NCBI GenBank assembly: GCA_900095095.1 | Contig: FMBT01000465.1 | Coordinates: 24,573-88,572, forward strand | DNA length: 64,000 bases | DNA from: Fragilariopsis cylindrus CCMP1102 | Lineage: Eukaryota > Bacillariophyta > Bacillariophyceae > Bacillariales > Bacillariaceae | Direction: 5' to 3' | In this document: one piece after another, positions 1 to 12,075 of the stretch | Layout of the letters: each line of letters opens with the position of its first letter | Position numbering within the stretch: position 1 is the stretch's first letter | Notes under the pieces: generated by a model | Database searches by the model: none | What the model was told of the DNA's origin: nothing | What the model saw: the letters and a program-made list of their open reading frames with translations, nothing else | Translations under genes and position numbers: made by a program

Positions 1-453
1 CGATCTCTAACACAGTTTTCTATTTTCTATATTAAAAAAGATATTTTTTGTCGGACAGACGTACATACCGGTAATCGAATCTTTCTCCTTGAGCGACAGG
101 CATGAAGAGCTCGTGTAGCGTCGCGCGAAGAAGAAGAAGAATCAATCGCGTCAAAAGCAAAAAAGATCTACCGATGTAATTCTCTCACTTGTACATCACT
201 GGCTTCACGTTTGTGACAACAACAACAACAACAACAACAACAGCGATGAACCGAACATAAAACACAATGATCGCAAAGCACAGAGCACGAAACAACATAG
301 CACAACAACACAACAACAAAGAATAACGCAAAACGCAAAAAGTAAATTAAAAAGTCTACGAGTATTGCATACTTCGTAAAAAGAACGAGAGAAGAAAGCC
401 AACCACATAAGTCACACAACATCCCAGACATCATCACAACCAGACAAACAATC
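1..453. other. 5' flank with a CAA/ACA microsatellite
   Basis: There is no convincing gene here. A CAA/ACA run lies near 216-243 and an AGA run near 128-140. The purine-rich stretch just before the ATG at 454 is probably the leader of the glutamine-synthetase-like gene. Minus-strand open frames are low-complexity products of the repeats. Confidence 0.5.
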
Positions 454-2121
454 ATGGCATCAAAAAGTAGTAATAACCAAAACCAAAAAGAACAAGAACA
501 AGAACTTTTGTTAGTATCGTCGGCCTATACGACTGCACTTCTTCGTAGTTTACACTTTAGCGGAGTGAAATTTCTTCGATTTTTTACTGTTGATGTTTGT
601 AACAACGTACGATGTAAAGTCAAACCAGTAGATCATCTACTCTTAAAAAAGAATAATCATAATAATAACGTAGCATCATCATTGGATTATCAAGTATCAG
701 TTGCAGAAGTTTGTTATGCAGGACTTCCATACTATTCGGATCATATCATTGATGGGACTGGTATGAATGCAAAAAATGTACTAGTCATTCAACCTGATTT
801 AACTAGTTTTCGTATCCTACCATATGCACCGAAATCAGCGATCGTTATGGGAAATTTTTACGACCAATATACGAAGGAACCAAGTCCATTTTGTACACGT
901 AGTTTACTAGGTAAAGTTGTCCATGATGCAGTAGAAAAACACAATATTACATTTGTAAGTATAGAATATTGTATAATATAGTACATCCCATATCGTGATG
1001 TGTGCTTCGTGTATACGCAGTGAGAAATTAATATATTCTACATTATACAGCGATCTAATGGAATATATACTTTTTTTTTATTCCTTTCCCCCCTTATGTA
1101 TTATTCTTACTTATTCCATTGCAAATAGTCGGTTGGGATTGAACTTGAATTTTGTTTAGTGGATTCAAAGACGGAACAATTTGTTGATAAGTCTGTTTTT
1201 GCTAATACAATTACATTGAATGAACAGGAAGCATTTTTAAATGATTTATATAATCAATTACAAGAGCAATATATAACAATTGAATTAATCCATGCTGAAT
1301 CTGGACCTGGTCAAATTGAAATCGTATTGGAATATATTAAAAATGATCCTGTTCAGGTTGTTGACAATGTATTACTAGCAAAAGAAACAATACATGCAGT
1401 TGCACACAAATATGGTTTAAAGGCATTATTTATACCTAAATATGATTTCTTAAAAGCAGGGAATGGTTTGCATGTACATATGTCAATTTATGATTCAATT
1501 ACTGGTGAACAAATATTCTGTAACAATAGTTCATTAACTCAAAAAGGTTCTGCATTCGTTGAAGGTATATTAATACATATGAAAGGCCTGTTAGGATTAA
1601 CGATGCCAACAGTGAATTCATTCCGTCGTGTCGGTCCAGGATGTTGGACAGGTAGTCAAATTGGATGGGATTTAGAAGATAAAGAATGCGGTGTACGGGT
1701 ATGTTCCAACATAAAAACGAAAGAATGGGATAATGTTGAATATAAATTTTGTGATGGATCATGTAATCTATACCTTGGTTTAGCAGCGTTATTATCAAGT
1801 GGCCTGGATGGTATATCCAAAGCATTCAAATTACGACCATCATTACGTGAATTAGAAAAAGTAGCAGTCGAAAATAAAAGTGAAGGAGGAGGAGAAGGAG
1901 AAGGAGAAGAAACGGATCAACCGTCTTCCTCTACTACTGCAGACCCCATCCCCGTATCATTGATAGAAGCACTCGGTGCATTAGAAGAAGACAATCATCT
2001 CATAGATCTTATTGGTCCACGACTAAGTAAAGCATATTTAGCGTTACGATATGATGAAGCCCAACGGTCCTCAGGAATGTCATTGGAAGACGAAGTAAAA
2101 GAAGCTCTTGCTCGTTCATAA
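454..2121 (+). CDS. Glutamine synthetase-like protein (GSI/FluG-type), two exons
   Basis: Exons are 454-954 and 1129-2121. The 174-nt intron has donor GTAAGT and acceptor TAG and falls in phase 0. The joined protein has 497 residues. Residues ~1-167 are the beta-grasp N-terminal domain. Exon 2 opens with the catalytic domain: GIELEF (E172, E174, metal site), HAESGPGQIEI (metal glutamates), GNGLHVHMS (catalytic loop and His), NSFRRVGPG, and VEYKFCD followed by NLYLGLAALL. The family ligates glutamate to ammonia or another amine using ATP. The class is closer to prokaryotic GSI and FluG-like proteins than to the GSII or GSIII expected for the main assimilatory enzyme, so the substrate is uncertain. 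In the E-x-R motif (E357-x-R359 of bacterial GSI) the Arg is replaced by Lys. A Glu/Gly-rich insert lies near residues 412-425. Splicing is supported because it restores the GxExEF motif. Confidence 0.9.
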
Positions 2122-3383
2122 CATGTATCGTCTATAATTTCGACGTTTAGGGCATATACACATTTGAAAAATTGGCGTCTCGTATACCATTTAATGGCAC
2201 CTATATTCTTCTATACTATCACAAGAAAAATAATCCTACGGATTTTTACATTTCTTATCCGTCAATTCACTCATTTATTTGTCTTTGTAACTTCAGAAGA
2301 TCTTTTCGCAGAACGCTAATTTTCTGCTTCCAATCTTCTGCTTCTAGTGGTGTTGATGTAGTAAAGTAGATTGTTTGATTTGATGTCTGGATTATGACCA
2401 TAATATGCACACGCAAATAAGCCGAGCCTAAGCAAAATCGAATGAATCGAATATTTCACTTTTTCTTGCCGTGCTTTTTGAATCATAATCGCTAGGCTAG
2501 TAGTCTCATTGACCGACGTTCCAGTAATTATGTATCACAACTATTAGAACATCACACAATTCATTTGATTTTTATCTTATTCTTCACTTGTGACTCCCAA
2601 CCTCCCTCCCTTTCCTTTGTGGATGTGAAAAAAAACCGCTCAAAGAAATTTGTCGTTCGTCTACTACAGTATAAGAATTGATGCAATCGAGTAGATCGAG
2701 TACTAGGATAGGGTAGGGTAGCTCTCTGGTATCTTAATCAAAAGTATAAATTTGCCATGAAAATCGCCAGCATATGACTGAGGACGGCAACTATCTTCAA
2801 AAACGTACAAATATGTATTTTTTTCAGTATATGCGGTAGATAGGCATCTAAGGAATAAAGATGAGCAAGATAATATATCATGCTTTCCTTTTCATGCAAA
2901 TGACAATGTTATCTAAAAAGTGAGAAAGAAATTCATTCAATAAAATCTTGGGTTAATAATGTTCATTGAATATAAAATCTCTTGTTAATAATGTTCTTTT
3001 CTTTTCTTGTCTTTGTTTCGTTAATTTCTAAAGTGTGACTGACGACTGACGACTCACTCGACTCGAAATTCACTCTGATTAAAATAATAATCTTGGCACG
3101 CTAGTTACCGTGTGTGAGTGCTAAATTAATACTTTGTTTTGTTTTTTGCCATAAAGTGTGACTGCTGTAACGGAAGTAAATTTACTTCCGTTGAATACTG
3201 TATCGGCATGTAATTTTTAGTTTTCCTACTTCTGTAACGTAAAAGTCATTACAAACCGTCCATTGTTGAACAGGTGAGATGTGCGAACTATTAACTATTC
3301 TAATAGTATCTCATCGAACAAAACAAACGGCATAGCAACAAAACGTCATAACAAAATAAGAAGTAAACAGCATTAGCATAATA
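2122..3383. other. Intergenic, no gene seen
   Basis: This stretch of about 1.26 kb has no supported coding or RNA gene. It is AT-rich, with a small repeat of ACGACTGACGACT type near 3039-3062. It should contain the terminator of the upstream gene and the promoter of the next. Confidence 0.5.
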
Positions 3384-4814
3384 ATGGTCAATCATCGTCG
3401 AAGCAACAATAACATAATGGAACGCGTAGAAAGAACAAAATTTAGCGTACGTAGTCTTCTTATACGATCTTTAGTATTGCTACTACTTCTTTTTGTATCT
3501 GGATATACAGTAATCAATGTCGGTCGTGGTATTAGTAGTAACAAATCTATCGAGAGACAACATAAAAACAATCGTACTTCTTCTTCTTCTTCTTCTTTAG
3601 AAGTAATACCATCATCATCATCATCGTCGTCGTCCAGTACTAACAGCAGTAGTAGTATTGTTGTCGTTGGTGATATCAAAACACAAACGCAAACACAGAT
3701 GAAAAATATACAAATTGAAAATTATCGGAAGGGTGTTGGATTAATGTTGAATATACATCCAACACATCATGCTGGTACAACATTTTGTCAATTAATTGGA
3801 CGGAATGGTATCAATAATTCAATGTCACCAAGTTTTGCCTGTATGGGTGATAAAGATAATATTATGTATAATACTACTACTACAATTACAAACTTAGATG
3901 ATATTCATAATAATACATATCATAATGAATATGGGGGGGATGGTAAATTCCCATGGTCGTATAATGAAACAAATAATAATATCAATTCAATACGAAAATA
4001 TTTTTCGATGATATCATGGGAATTTGATGGTAAAAATATTAATAATACAAAAAATAAACTGCATATATTAGAAGATACAAATTGGGATCATCCACGTCTA
4101 GTGAGTGTAATAATAACAAGAAATCCAATATCCAGATTATTAGCAGGTGATGGCATTGTATCGAAATCATATCCAGGATATGATGGTCGTCCTGTTAGTA
4201 CATTAAGTTATGAAGACTGGTGGGAATATGTAACAGATGAAACAATACCAAATACAAATAATTTCTTTCTAAGAATAGTAAGTGGTGATAGATGGATAAA
4301 AAATAATAGTAAAAAACAACAAGAATTAAAGGAGGATACAAAATTGAAAAAGAATTTAACTGAATCAGAAATACAACAACAACGACCAACAATATTTCTT
4401 AATCAATCAAGTTATGAACATGCTATTAAGGTATTGAATCGTTTTACTATTGTACTTGATATTGAATGTTTAAATGAGGGAATGATGCAATTAGCAAAGT
4501 TATTACATTTAAATACAACTAAAATTAATGATATAGTTACTGTAGATTATAAAAAACGTCATAAACACGATGATCTTGACACTACTACTCATCCTGAAAA
4601 TGAGAATGATAACAATAACAACAGCACTACCACTGCTGCTACCGCTACCACTACCACTGCTGCTGCTGCTACCGCTACCAAAAATAATATTATTCGTGAA
4701 CGGATAGGATATGATGATGTATATAATTATTTATTAGAAAAGAATAAATGGGATATATTATTATATGAATATTCAAAGAATATTAGTTTAGTTCGTTGTG
4801 ATGATCTTGTATAG
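3384..4814 (+). CDS. Type II membrane sulfotransferase-like protein
   Basis: Single-exon frame of 476 residues. A cationic N-terminus is followed by one hydrophobic segment (~24-46), the layout of a type II Golgi membrane protein. A Ser/Asn-rich stalk follows (~60-110). HPTHHAGTTFC (125-135) resembles the 5'-phosphosulfate-binding loop of sulfotransferases. VIITRNPISRLLAG (242-254) resembles the 3'-phosphate-binding strand and helix (RxPxxR). Many N-x-S/T sequons fit a lumenal domain. A Thr/Ala/Asn low-complexity insert lies near 410-435. The inferred role is PAPS-dependent sulfation of a glycan or protein in the secretory pathway. The two loops are the only strong evidence; a nucleotide-binding glycosyl-modifying enzyme of another family is the alternative. 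Confidence 0.65.
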   Translation: MVNHRRSNNNIMERVERTKFSVRSLLIRSLVLLLLLFVSGYTVINVGRGISSNKSIERQHKNNRTSSSSSSLEVIPSSSSSSSSSTNSSSSIVVVGDIKTQTQTQMKNIQIENYRKGVGLMLNIHPTHHAGTTFCQLIGRNGINNSMSPSFACMGDKDNIMYNTTTTITNLDDIHNNTYHNEYGGDGKFPWSYNETNNNINSIRKYFSMISWEFDGKNINNTKNKLHILEDTNWDHPRLVSVIITRNPISRLLAGDGIVSKSYPGYDGRPVSTLSYEDWWEYVTDETIPNTNNFFLRIVSGDRWIKNNSKKQQELKEDTKLKKNLTESEIQQQRPTIFLNQSSYEHAIKVLNRFTIVLDIECLNEGMMQLAKLLHLNTTKINDIVTVDYKKRHKHDDLDTTTHPENENDNNNNSTTTAATATTTTAAAATATKNNIIRERIGYDDVYNYLLEKNKWDILLYEYSKNISLVRCDDLV

Positions 4815-5145
4815 ATAGTAAGCTAAAAAATAAAGAATACAATTTATAACGCTTTTTATCGTTATATTTTATAACAAGGACTAATCATATATATGTCCAG
4901 TCTATTTTATCCATTTGCGATTACTACTACTGCGATGGGTAAGGGTAGAACATGAAAAACTCTCTCTTGATTTATGGAAACCTAAGATATAAATATTTTT
5001 GTTACATTCGCGAATGAATGATGACGGTGTGTACGGGTGTTTGGTTAGTCGAAGTATATTGTGCATACCGTACAAGAATGAAACACAATAAACAGTATCA
5101 TTGAAGTAGCACAACACAGCACACGCTATTCATTAGTTCAAGTGT

Positions 5146-6417
5146 TTAATCTAATAGTAAATAATATATTATGCGTACAGTTAGTACGTACCAAGTATTG
5201 AATACAACTGTTGCAATTGATCCACCGAGTAATGCTCCACCAATTATATCAGCTGGATGATGAAAGTTGTCATGAACACGCGATATGCCTTTCGAGGAAA
5301 AAGAAAACAAAAAGATATATTATAAGAATAGATAGAAAAGCAACTGTGAGATATAATAAAGAGAGAGAGAGAGGGGGGGAGAGAACCCGAATAACAGAAA
5401 AAAACAAGACACAAGAAAATAGAACAAAGAAGACGATAACTTACAAATAAAGAATGCGAGTAGCATAGGTGTATAACAAACAATTGAAACGATTCGTACA
5501 AGTTGAATGGGAAGATGATGACGTCGTCGTCGTGAAGATGTAGTAGTAGTAGTAGTATTGTTGTTGCTACTGTTGTTATTGTTGTTGTTATTCTTATTCA
5601 TATTGTAACATGAATTACTGATACCATAGACTCTTTCTAAATAATAAGAGAATACTAATAATCCACAGACACTGAAACTGGCATGTCCTGATGGGAAACT
5701 CAGTCGTGATTGACGTTCTTGATTTCCTTCACATGATTGTTGTTCATAAGAATCTTGATTGGGTTGACACATCTCATAAAAAATTGGTCGTAAATACCCA
5801 CAATATAATTTGGCAATATTGGTCAATGATTGTGTTACTCCAATCGACATTAAATACACACATAGTGTTTTATGTATGTCATTATCATCATCATCATCAT
5901 CATCATCATCATCGTTTTGCTGTTGTTGTTGTTGATGGTGTTGGTGTTGATGATATCGGTGGTAGTATTTCCTCTTATTCCTACATATAATCAGTAATTG
6001 GAAACAGAATGGTAGTACCAAAGCACAAAAAAACATAAGTAATGGTGAAACTGTTTCATTGTCTGGTTCTTTTAGATTATACATTTGATTCAATACATAT
6101 TCTCCTGATGATGATAGTTGATATGGAATTCGACGTTTATATGGATTAAATAGACTAGATTCTAATAAAATACCAATTGGTACTGGTATAAAACAACAAC
6201 CTAATTCAATTAGTCGCAATTTGATAGTAGAACTTGTAGTAGTACTTGTACTGGGCGGATTACCATCGACATCGACGTTGTTGTTGTTTGCTGCGTTTTC
6301 GTCGTCGTCATTACTACTACTACCATCGATATCAAGAGAAGATGCATCCGCATGATCAACAATAGGAAGAATAATAGTGTCACTATTGTCTCCTAGATTT
6401 TGAATATACGATGACAT
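5146..6417 (-). CDS. PAP2-type lipid phosphate phosphatase, two exons (paralogue of 43662-44996)
   Basis: Exons run 6417-5445 and 5288-5146. The 156-nt phase-1 intron has donor GTAAGT and acceptor AAAG. The product is 371 residues. It has an acidic/Asn-rich N-terminus, several hydrophobic segments, then the PAP2 signature: KLYCGYLRP (C1), SFPSGHAS (C2), and in exon 2 SRVHDNFHHPAD (C3 with the nucleophilic His). Family members dephosphorylate lipid phosphates such as phosphatidate at membranes. His-, Gln- and Asp-rich triplet runs sit in a loop before C1, and Asn/Thr runs lie between C2 and C3. The C-terminus past NTWY is less certain, because a GTACGT donor follows that could start another intron. 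Without splicing, C3 would be lost, so the intron call is strong. Confidence 0.88.
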
Positions 6418-7694
6418 GATGCTATTGCTATTGCTGTTACTATTGCTATTGCTGTTGCTGTTGCTGTTGTTGTTTCGATTATAGCGTGGACGAATAATGA
6501 TGATTGTAGTTGTATTGGCGTTTTGCTATTTGTGTATTATTTGGATAGTTCTTTTCCTTTTTTGTGATGATACGTCGAAGTAGCTCTGCAGTAGGTTGTT
6601 TTTGTTCGCTTGTTCGCTTTGCTTTTGATGTGTTGGTGGCGCCATCAGTAAATACACACTATTAACGGCTCAGCTGAAGTACAAAGCAACAAATGCGCGA
6701 TACAGGCAGGTAAAAAGAAACCACAAAATATTCATTCGTGCTTACGTGGGTGGGTCCTACGAGAAATCGTGATTTTTTTTTTAAAACAGTAATTATTTAT
6801 TTCCTTTCAGTATGTGTATGGTCTGCAGAATACTATTATAGTATATAGGACATTGCACTTTTATCACCTAACCTTGTCCAATTTTCTACCTATTATTCCT
6901 CAGATATATAGACATAATATATACTAACCATACCAGCTCTAGTAATAATAGAAAAGAAAAAGTCGAACACAAGCTTCTCCAAAAATTGATTGATTAAATA
7001 ATTTGTTTGAAAATAATCATTGTTAGTAATAGGAATAAGAGGAGAGGGGAATAGAGGAAGATACAAGAAAAAAGTGTATGGTAATGTATTACCTAGCTTG
7101 TTCAAATTTCTATTTCTGTATGTAAAATACTAGCTCACGAGACTCAATTGAGATACAATGAGATTTGAAGAAAAAAATCTAAGCTCAGCTAGAAATTGAT
7201 CTATAAAAGAGATATGGCTGAGCTTAGCAGAGCATACTCAAGAAACTATCAGAATGATTGTTGGTATATGTATATAAATACCAGTATTAGTATAGTTATT
7301 AACCTAATTAGAATGCATAGCTAAGGTAGAGAGAAACAAAGATCAGTGGATGATTGACCCATACACGTTAGAGTAGTGCTGTAATGCATTTTCTGTGCCG
7401 GAATGAACGTGTTCAAAATTGCTTTGAGGGACTAGTGAGTCGTGCTTCTTTGTGCTGTATTTAATGCCTCCAATTAAAAAAATGTTTGACGTTGTACTTA
7501 ACACCAGTCCCACATGAGATTGTCGTACTAGTAGCGCTTCAAGTAGCGCTTCACAAACTCACAAACGCAATTCATTCAGAGGGTCACGTTACTCTCCCGA
7601 ATCCAGTGAGAAATATCTACATTCAGCAAAACCGATTATTAGATCGACATACCGGTACCGACACTCTCATAACACAAAAAAACAATAAGCAAAA
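6418..7694. other. Intergenic between divergent genes
   Basis: No gene is supported. Next to the PAP2 start there is an imperfect TTGCTGTTGCTATT hexamer-type repeat (~6420-6470), probably leader sequence. The rest is AT-rich and must hold promoters for both divergent neighbours. Confidence 0.5.
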
Positions 7695-8246
7695 ATGGGT
7701 AACTGTCAACAAAAGCAAACACAAACACAAACGCAATCAAAGAATGGAGGTGAGAATGATGATGATAATGTCAAGCAAGACAGTAACAACCACTTCACTC
7801 CACCATCAAACACATTAACATCGTTAAAGGCGGATAAAGAGAAGGGGTATTCATTTAGTATACCAAAAAATGCATGCTTTAATGGTAGTAGTGGAGAAAG
7901 TTGTAGTATTAGTAGTAGTGGAGATGATATGGAATTTGGTGATAGGAAATTTGTACCTGTGGATAGTACACGATGTTTATTAACACATAAGGGAAAGACC
8001 GAAGCGATCTTAATTCGCAATGATCACACCCAAACGATACAAATTTGTTCCTTCACACCACCCGGGAATGAATTAGGAAATGGTCATCCATTATTTGAAT
8101 GGGGTGTTATTGGTAAAACAAATATTAGAACAAGATGTAATGGTTATACCATGACCACGGCCATCAACAATGGAAGTAGTTATTCTGTTCGGGGTGTGCT
8201 TGTTGCGTCGTCGACGAGTAGTCAACAACAAATCAGTAACGTCCAC

Positions 8247-8277
<31 letters not shown>

Positions 8278-8741
8278 TGGTAGTAACAACATTAAATAGT
8301 GATGGGGAAAACAAAACATGTGCAACATTTTTTGAAGGAATAGATGATACATGGGAATGTCATACAATGTCTGGTATCGATCCTGTGATGATGGTATGTT
8401 TCATCGTTGCACTCGATACATTACGAACAATGAATAAACAACGTAATGGATCTATTATAAATTTTGGATCGGCAACACACAGAAGGATGATTCTTAGTAG
8501 AGGTGGTAGTAGTAGTAGTAGTAGAACTAGGAGTGTTAAGACTAGTCGAACTGCTAGTCTCTTAACATCAAATACATCAACGTTGAATAATTCGTCCGGT
8601 CAGTCGGCATTCGGTAAGATGCTAGAAAAAAGTTCTTCCTCAAAACGTAACTCGATCGGATCATGTTCTGGCGCATCATGTCTACAACAACAAGATATGC
8701 CAAGAAGAACTAGCTTTATCAACAACGCACGGGCCGCTTAA
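7695..8741 (+). CDS. LURP-one/tubby C-terminal-like protein, predicted N-myristoylated
   Basis: 348 residues in a single exon. The protein begins MGNCQQ: Gly2 fits N-myristoylation and Cys4 fits palmitoylation, so membrane attachment is likely. After a Gln/Thr/Asn-rich linker, residues ~84-255 look like a tubby-C-terminal-like (LURP-one-related or scramblase-like) beta barrel. The clearest piece is the hydrophobic helix GIDPVMMVCFIVALDTL (227-243), the buried helix of that fold. A poly-Asn insert lies at 185-193. The C-terminal ~90 residues are Ser/Arg-rich and probably disordered. Function is not predictable beyond membrane or lipid association. The end of the coding sequence and its 3' flank are duplicated ~1.4 kb downstream, beyond the BTB-like gene. 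Confidence 0.7.
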
Positions 8742-8873
8742 TCACAAAATAAAGTAATAATAATAATAGTAAATCTTCCAAATTACAACGATATATCTTA
8801 TATTTTATTTTATAAAACAATTGCTATATCGTACCAATACTTTGCTTCTTTTGGATCATCACGTTCGTATTCA
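8705..8873 (+). repeat. Duplicated 3'-flank block, copy A
   Basis: This block holds the last codons of the LURP-one-like gene, its 3' flank and, read on the minus strand, a broken copy of the Sel1 gene's C-terminus. In that copy the WYDIAI coding survives and is followed by a premature stop. It matches 10135-10343 with scattered differences. Shared stretches include atcaacaacgcacgggccgc, cgatatatctta and ggatcatcacgttcgtatt. Confidence 0.85.
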
Positions 8874-9314
8874 GTTAAAATAATTTCCGCAGGCATTACA
8901 CTTCTTTGATTGCTCAAATAACAGGATCGTTATTATATTTCTTTCAATTTATATTTATACGATACAATCTTACGTCTTTCTCCTTCCTTTCGTGTTGGTT
9001 AGTCGCTTTGTGGTGTATGTCCATTAATTAAAGCTACTCAGTTTTTTTATAAAGCTAACTACTTACTGATAGCGTATATGTTTGAGGTTTTGTGTTGTCC
9101 CTTTTTCCACGTCACCACTTCTTCGCGTACAGTACACGTGTAGGTAGAATCTCTGCACGTCGACAAGGTTGAAGGTTAAAAGATGCCGTCGTCCTTGCAT
9201 GCCGTTAAACCTCTGTTTGCTGTATACCATAACTCCGATGGCATTTAGTTGTCTTTCTTTGAAATACCTGCAGTATGCTCTCATAAAAGCATTGCAATAT
9301 CAAGAATATATAAA

Positions 9315-10130
9315 ATGGACGATGTTTCAAAGATGAGGGAAGAGCTGACGGATCTTGTCTTTCAAGCGCACCGTTCTCGTCAAATTGCTACGGATAAAAA
9401 TGTTATAATTATCTCGGCACGAGGAAGGCTAGTAGGAGGAAATGTGACAATCTTTCGCATGATTCCATTTCTGAATCAAACCCTATTTCTGGACAACCAA
9501 GATTCCCACGAAAAAGATGATGAAGGCAACATTCTACTTGATATTCACCCTGAATCTTTCTATGCCTGTATTGCGTATGCGCATAGTGCCTTCATGCTGC
9601 AATCTTTACTCCTGACAAAACTGTCCACCGGTAGTGGTAGTGGAAGCGTTCAAGAGCTCATCTGCACTGCTGACCATCTTGGGATTAATATTCCTACTAT
9701 ATCTACGATGGATGAATTGGTAGACCTCGAGAAGGACCTGCGCAACGGGAAGTATGATTGTGAGGAGGGTCCCGATCGTGGGGGAGCACGTGATGCTGCA
9801 GCCAAGCTTTGTTTTTCTATTGCGAAGGGAAGCATTCCAATGTTATCTTCGAATGAAAACAATAAGATCAAGCAGAAAGTGGTAACAGACACTTTATTTA
9901 TTGTATCTCATCAAAGAATCTTTGGCCCAAGACTCCGAACTCATCTATGGATGGAATTCGAAAAAGTTATTACCTTGACTGATAAGCAAAGAAGCAAACA
10001 GTTTGCAGAATGGGTAAGTGATGATGGTTTAAAGTACGACTTCTATTGTGCTGGCTGCAACGACGAAGATTCGGGAACAGACGGATCATCAATCCACGAG
10101 GAGGATTACCAACCGATGTACGATTATTAA
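9315..10130 (+). CDS. BTB/POZ-like (T1-type) domain protein
   Basis: 271 residues from the ATG at 9315, preceded by TATATAAA. The frame is open upstream to 9249 but has no other ATG. Residues ~25-115 fit a BTB/T1-like fold: a VIIISARGRLVGGN strand and turn, a fixed-length spacer, then GNILLDIHPESFYACIAYAH, recalling the KCTD pattern of dG-x-hhhDRdP followed by an aromatic helix. The rest has no recognised domain and ends in an acidic tail. KCTD-like proteins oligomerise and often serve as ubiquitin-ligase adaptors, but no partner domain is visible. Base composition is less AT-biased and has fewer triplet runs than its neighbours. The gene lies exactly between two copies of a duplicated block, so it looks inserted. 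Confidence 0.6.
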   Translation: MDDVSKMREELTDLVFQAHRSRQIATDKNVIIISARGRLVGGNVTIFRMIPFLNQTLFLDNQDSHEKDDEGNILLDIHPESFYACIAYAHSAFMLQSLLLTKLSTGSGSGSVQELICTADHLGINIPTISTMDELVDLEKDLRNGKYDCEEGPDRGGARDAAAKLCFSIAKGSIPMLSSNENNKIKQKVVTDTLFIVSHQRIFGPRLRTHLWMEFEKVITLTDKQRSKQFAEWVSDDGLKYDFYCAGCNDEDSGTDGSSIHEEDYQPMYDY

Positions 10131-10134
10131 TATG

Positions 10135-10343
10135 AGGACTAGTTTTATCAACAACGCACGGGCCGCCTAATCCCCCAAAAAAGTAATACCAATAATAGTG
10201 AATCTTCCAAAATCACAACGATATATCTTATACTCCAAATCTCTACTATATTCTATTCTATTTTTTTCTATTCATAATAACCTAAATCAATGGCTATATC
10301 GTACCAATGCTGTGCTTCTGTTGGATCATCACGTTCGTATTCC
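10135..10343 (+). repeat. Duplicated 3'-flank block, copy B
   Basis: Partner of 8705-8873. It starts just after the BTB-like stop codon with a relic of the LURP-one gene's last codons, then the same 3' flank, and runs into the intact C-terminal codons of the Sel1 gene. Confidence 0.85.
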
Positions 10344-10841
10344 TTATATAAAAACCAAGCAGCTTCTTCACTACCTTGATCGGGTGCTAATGCCACTGCC
10401 TCCTTCCATAATTGTCTTCCACGAATGGCATCTTTTTTCTTATTTACTACCCCGAGTCCATGTATTAAACACCAACCTAAATTAAATAGTAGTAAGGCAT
10501 TGATTCGACCATTTAATATCGAATTTTCATATAATTGTACGGCATCCATATAATTATCGGAGGCTTCGAATAATGCAGCTTTTTTATTGATACCAGCAGG
10601 ATTACCCAGTGAGGCACAATAATTAATTATTTGTATCCCTAATTCACTACTTTGAATTTTTTTGGGTATCCCTGTACCTGTTCGTATAATACCACCCATT
10701 ATAGCGAGACCATCGATATGATGTTGTAAGGCAGCAGCCGAATGAAATTTTGCGGATAATCTTGCATCACTTCTACTAGCACTATTAGCACTAGTCCTAG
10801 CACTATTACTGTTACGTGGACTACTGTTACTACTACCAATA

Positions 10842-10876
<35 letters not shown>

Positions 10877-11401
10877 GGAATATCCATTCCATAATAATAA
10901 TCCATAGGAATGTTGTGCTGCAGGACAACCGGTATGAATTGCTTTATCTTTAAAATAGGAACATCGTTCAGAAAAACTTATATTGGGTTCTAGCGTAGCC
11001 TCACCTTCTGAAAATGAAAATAGTGGGGTCGTATTAGTATTATTATTATTATTGGTACTGTTATTATTAGCACATGTTGCAGCATTAGTAATTGTTGTTA
11101 GTGTTATTTCGTCTCCTTTCCATAGTTCTAATGCCACCAGTTGGATTTCTTTATATATTTCATTATATAATTTATTATTTTCTTCCAATGAAACTGCACT
11201 GCCGCCGCCGTCATTGTCGGTTGTTGATGTAATAATGGAGTGTTGCCTTGCCGTCGTCGTCCTTGTTGTTGATGTTGTTGATGATGATAGATTCAAATTA
11301 ATTATTATGAAACCAGAAGAAGAAACAGTCAGTAATAATAACAATGTTATTACTACGAACGAACAAATCATATTAGTACCATTATTATTCGTAATGTTCA
11401 T
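10268..11401 (-). CDS. Secreted or lumenal Sel1-like repeat protein
   Basis: 377 residues, single exon. An N-terminal hydrophobic core (residues ~12-36) looks like a signal peptide or anchor. A Thr/Ser-rich linker follows. Helical Sel1/TPR-like repeats are recognisable as AAQHSYGLLLWNGY and later as ALLLFNLGWCLIHGLGV, LWKEAVALAPDQGSEEAAWF and AQHWYDIAIDLGYYE. The CTT/CGT triplet run near 10845-10875 codes for a poly-Thr stretch. Sel1-repeat proteins are scaffolds, for example in ER-associated degradation; no enzyme domain is seen. Its last ~20 codons also occur as a broken copy at 8822-8873. Confidence 0.75.
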
Positions 11402-12075
11402 TGTTTGATGGAGGATGTCCGACGTACTGTATACAATAGTTGCTAGTTGCTAGTTTTGCTAGTTTGTTGTTGTTGTTCCTCTGCTGTTATTTGTGGTTTG
11501 TATTTCCCGATCGATATTGACGGGCGTCAAACAATGCAGGAGAAATGTTTTCTATATATAAGTTCAATCAAAACGCCCGTCGATTTTATTTAGTAACTAA
11601 CTATTGTTGTATAGTATAGATGCAACCAATGCGGGAGCAGAATGCTTGGAGGATCAATCTCGTTTTCTAGGAGAATAATGAAATAAAAAAAAATTAAAAT
11701 ATCATCGCCTGTGATGATGATGTGATGTGCTTTGTTTTATCTTGTAGTAAACTTTTCTATTTATTTTTTTCGTTCCTCGTTATATCAGAACCAAATGAAA
11801 GGATTTAAATATATCGTATCGTCTGCGCTACTATAGTTGACTTCTGACGTACAGTATATGTGTCCTACTGTACAGTAGGAAAGGTCAATGCCTATGGGGG
11901 AGTCTGTCTTCGTGGAGAGTAAGATGGATGAGAGATCTACAGGTTGTCGTCGTCGTCAAAGCTTTTCTAATGTCAATACAAATAATCATGCATACCAATG
12001 TAACGTTAGTCAAATTTTAAAAATAAAATCGAGTGAAAGTCAAGAATTTCCCTAGCCCCCGGCCCAGCAAATCCG

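Noticed and set aside
2172-2369. Small ORF after the glutamine-synthetase-like gene
   Set aside because: No ATG, no domain; probably 3' flank.
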